A stretch of DNA of 64,000 nucleotides from Paragonimus skrjabini miyazakii (Eukaryota > Platyhelminthes > Trematoda > Plagiorchiida > Troglotrematidae): assembly GCA_014338405.1 (NCBI GenBank), contig JTDE01000437.1, positions 137,457 to 201,456 on the forward strand, read 5' to 3'. The notes below the pieces were generated by a model. The model did no database searches. It was not told the origin of the DNA and saw only the letters and a list, made by a program, of their open reading frames with translations. Below, one piece after another: positions 61,036 to 64,000 of this stretch; position 1 is the first letter of the stretch; each line of letters begins with the position of its first letter. The translations under genes were made by a program, and so were the position numbers.

Positions 61036-61109
61036 ACTAGCTTCCGTTCGTGACCTCTTGTTTCGTGAAAGAGCTCACTTACCAGGCTTCCCTTATATGT
61101 TAGGACACT
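61036..61109 (+). CDS. candidate exon, penultimate, unknown protein
   Basis: A superb acceptor (tattttttgttgcag) precedes 74 nt: one base, then 24 codons reading LASVRDLLFRERAHL followed by PGFPYMLGH, with one trailing base. Splicing at T|gttgaa to 61159 keeps the frame across a 49-nt intron (61110-61158). The donor is non-ideal after GT. Without splicing the frame stops three bases later (TGT TGA). The residues look strongly protein-like, but I do not recognise the family. Confidence 0.45.
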
Positions 61110-61158
61110 GTTGAAGCACACATACTGTACTTTCCAATTAGTCTTTATCTACGTTTAG

Positions 61159-61298
61159 GTATTTCTGTGGTATCCTCTGATTCCCTGGCCGAAGGAACAT
61201 TTGAAGTCACATGTGAGCAACTCAAATCGTCTTTTACAGTTAGCGTTAGTTTTGATTCTGATCCAGAGGCGATATTGTTGAATCAGTTAAACCATTAA
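61159..61298 (+). CDS. candidate terminal exon, unknown protein
   Basis: After tctacgtttag come two bases and 45 codons ending in TAA. The reading begins ISVVSSDSLAEGTFEV, continues TCEQLKSSFTVSVSFDSDPE and ends ILLNQLNH. It looks like a beta-strand-rich C-terminus. It joins in frame with the exon at 61036-61109. No AATAAA follows within the nearest 100 nt. Confidence 0.5.
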
Positions 61299-62601
61299 AT
61301 TAAGGCGTTACAATCAAAGACTGAAGAAAGTCGAAGGGAATCGTAGGAAAAGAGAGCCATTAATAGCCGGCATATCGGTTGGTTCTGGCAGTCAAATTGT
61401 GTGCATTAGTGGACGTGACCAAAGCGGATCGCGGCTCACCCTCATATACTACGTTTGCACTAAGAGATAAAGTGTTCGCCACAGGAAAGGTCTTGTGATT
61501 CCAAACCATCACAGAAATGGAAGTTCGACAGCAGCTGAGATAATGACACTCCATTCTGTTACGGAATATTTAAACGGACTACCTGACGATCGGTGTGAAG
61601 ACGCAAAAACCCACGCCAAGGAGCGTGAGCGGCCCGGCATTAAGGGAAATTTATTCGTGAAGATCGTTATGAGGTTTGAGAATAATTTTTATTTGGCTCT
61701 TACTAATGGTATAAATGTAGTCATCATGGAATATACCGAGGCTTTTCAGAATGAGAATTAGTGTCAAAGAAAGGGTGATGATATGTCACTTATTCTAGTG
61801 CACACAAATGTACATGAACGTTTTGCTATCAAGCGCGATGGGCAGGTGATAGGGTGTCAAGGTAAGCGGCTCATGCCATCCAAGACTATTCAAGGCTGAA
61901 TTTATCCATCACGAGTGCCGAAGTCATTTTTCACAGCAGCAAGTGGTATCAGTTCATTCACCCAGAGTGGGACCGCAACGCCACCTGATAGAGTGATTAG
62001 GATTTAAACTTCTAGAGGAAGCAAAGAAGACATCAGAGGAGCAAAAAAACATCTACTTATGAAATTTCTTAGGTTACACGCTGCAGTGGTCAGTGTATAA
62101 CTAACGGCTGAACGTGTTCTCATTGTTGAGGCTTCTCCGTGCAGCGAACAAGGAATCACCAGCTTGAAATAAACCGAAAAGTTGGAATCACCTGCAGTAG
62201 CTGGATGAATTTTGAAGAATGTTGCTTGAACAGCAGTCCACTTCTCATTCTGACAAGAGTGATTGGCAGAAGGTTCTGTAGGAAGTAAGTGGGTGATACC
62301 CTGCAGATGGCTTCAAAATGGGGGGTATCGTTGTCATCACAGAAGCATGATGGTGATAGAAGAAATCAATGGATGGCGTCCATCTATCCAATTACTTGAG
62401 ATGTAGTAGGGACAGACTGAAGGATAGGACGGGTTGTGAAAGTTTGCAACTACTAGGGTCAACAGTCTGAGTTCACATACTGGGTTGCTTTGTAGAACGT
62501 TATGGTGTACGTCTGCTCGTAATGTGCATCTTCAGAAACCTTTCTGTGACCTGATTAAACACGTGCTTCGAGAATCTTGAGTGCATTTTGTAAAAGATGC
62601 T

Positions 62602-62805
62602 ATGGTTTTCAATATGCCAGAGGTAAATTGGGATTCGTTGCATGCTTCGCCTGGTTCTTTTGGTAGTGAGCTTTTCGAACTTCTACAGAGCTAGAACCTT
62701 ACACATCCCGTGGAAGAAGTAATAGGTTGAAGGAGATGGTACAACGCTGTGTTGAACCGTGGGCTCATGAAGGATCCGACCAAAGATCTTCATTCACAGA
62801 TATAA
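62602..62805 (+). pseudogene. CR1-like LINE endonuclease remnant
   Basis: One frame reads MVFNMPEVNWDSLHASPG, FGSELFELLQS, stop, NLTHPVEEVIG, stop, and then KDPTKDLHSQI. This follows the conserved C-terminal part of the apurinic-type endonuclease of CR1/jockey-type non-LTR retrotransposons (GDFN-x-P-x-x-x-W, then the block before SDH). The GDFN Gly-Asp is lost and stops interrupt the frame. Similarity may extend upstream from about 62280 and downstream past 62860, but I cannot delimit it. It is GC-richer than the surroundings. Confidence 0.6.
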
Positions 62806-62859
62806 AACCCTTTAGGTAGGAGTGACCACGGGTTCACTGGTCTAAGATCTAAGAGGCTG

Positions 62860-64000
62860 CATGCAGCATTTACTAAAGTCCATAGGTCTTTTGCAGCATG
62901 TGTATTGAACTGACGAAAAGTATTGTGCAGCAGTTTTGTCCTAGCGTTTGGGGTCCGGTTTGTACATAATCGGATTCACCTGACAATTCAGCGCGCAATA
63001 AACGTTTGGGGAAATTGTACGATGGGTTGCCCCAGCTGAATGTGAGAAAAACTGTGGAACATAATGATACCCACCCAAAAACTCTGAGCCCACCGGGCAT
63101 TACTCTGAAGTTTCCACCAGCCTGTTGTATATTCTAACCACACATGCAGTTATTGCTGCGAATGACCAGATAATGTTGGCAACTACCGACCACAAAATTC
63201 AACCTTCGTTTTTCTGAAACTGTCAGAGACAGAACTATCGAGAATAATTCTTATCAACAGTTACTCTCGCTGAGCACATCTGTATGATTTTTCAAAGCAT
63301 GTCCAATTTAACGAATTTGGATGAAGTCCTCAATAAGTTGGATGAGAGAGAAAATTGAGAGCCGTCAACCAAAATCTATGACTTTTTATTCTTTGAATCG
63401 TCAATGCTCCTGTTTAAACATTAAATGTGCGGTTTTTCCGCAGTGTTACTGAAATTCTCTGATGACTGTCTGAAGAAGTAATCATTCTTTGTAGAGGCCG
63501 CACAGACAAATTCCATAGAGAGAGTGGGGTTGGGGAAACGTTAACTTCTCGTGTTATTAATGACCAAACTAGGGACTTGGTGTCCCCGTGCTATGTTTTC
63601 TCAGACGACTTGACGGGACCGATGGAGAGTATGTTCGTCATTGGTCTAAAAAGTGACAGCTCCCAGTAAACGCTGACAATTACGGTCAGTTACCAGTTAA
63701 CTGCACTTTGAAGGCTTTTAATAGCGGGGGTAGATTGAAACCATAGGCAAAGAAAGCATGTAATGAAGAATCTTTAAGTATTTATACTGGGTATTTTTAA
63801 GGTGGCCAGGTAGCATCTTGTAGCTAAAAAGGAGATGAACTGTGTCTAGTCCATATTACGCATGACGTTCGCGTCACGACAAGCTGAAGTTCTGCTACTG
63901 CTTCACAAGGAGTACGTAGGACCTCACTTGAAACATTCTGTGCAAACCCGGTGTCCATTTGAAGTTAACTGTTGTTAATTAACCTAAAAAAATGTTAAAA
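62860..64000. other. possible LINE continuation, not resolved
   Basis: Base composition is like the LINE remnant, with broken frames on both strands. No reverse transcriptase catalytic box was seen. Confidence 0.3.

Overview
The window looks like a gene-poor, AT-rich, intron-rich eukaryotic nuclear contig, most likely from a parasitic flatworm. Several things point that way: Penelope-like retroelements (PLEs), a CR1-like LINE, a tRNA-derived SINE family carrying hammerhead ribozyme motifs (compare the schistosome Sm-alpha family), very short introns, and short exons lost in long non-coding DNA. Species cannot be told from the sequence alone. There are no operons, rRNA genes, tRNA genes or CRISPR arrays. 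A run of 100 Ns at 26310-26409 marks a scaffold join.

Host genes. The only exon I can name is one internal exon of the V-type H+-ATPase subunit D gene (4096-4266, +). About a dozen other short open segments carry credible splice sites but no recognisable family. The better ones are at 12994-13119 (with a 29-nt putative intron), 15959-16094 (-, membrane segment), 19031-19172 (terminal exon with AATAAA), 24703-24807, 39117-39186, 50158-50412 (terminal exon with AATAAA), 55203-55438 (-) and 61036-61298 (two exons, 49-nt intron). They are offered as candidates, not finished gene models.

Mobile DNA. (1) A tRNA-derived SINE family of about 430 bp per unit occurs around 0.75-1.3, 10.2-11.6, 18.8, 25.1-27.0, 28.0-28.3, 45.5-45.9, 52.6 and 53.3-54.1 kb. 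Each full unit has pol III A and B boxes followed by a type I hammerhead core (CTGAYGA / GCTC-loop-GAGC / GAAA / CTCGAGTC), and copies occur both as head-to-tail joins and as inverted fold-backs. (2) There are three PLEs: a decayed one at 29.8-31.2 kb, the best preserved at 34002-35959 (14-bp target duplication, inverted duplicate of its own 3' end, RT and GIY-YIG domains, one in-frame TAG), and a frameshifted one at 56.4-57.7 kb. (3) Two fold-back hairpin elements lie at 18548-18788 (14-bp target duplication) and 38356-38550. (4) A CR1-like LINE endonuclease remnant lies near 62.6 kb. (5) A composite repeat of about 0.87 kb is present twice in opposite orientation (10771-11645 and 45460-46316).

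The most interesting theme is that SINE, PLE and fold-back insertions share one architecture (inverted 3'-end duplication, with 14-bp target duplications in the two cases where they can be measured) and that both SINE and PLE carry hammerhead-like motifs. This suggests, as an inference, that the SINEs may be processed by self-cleavage and mobilised by PLE machinery.
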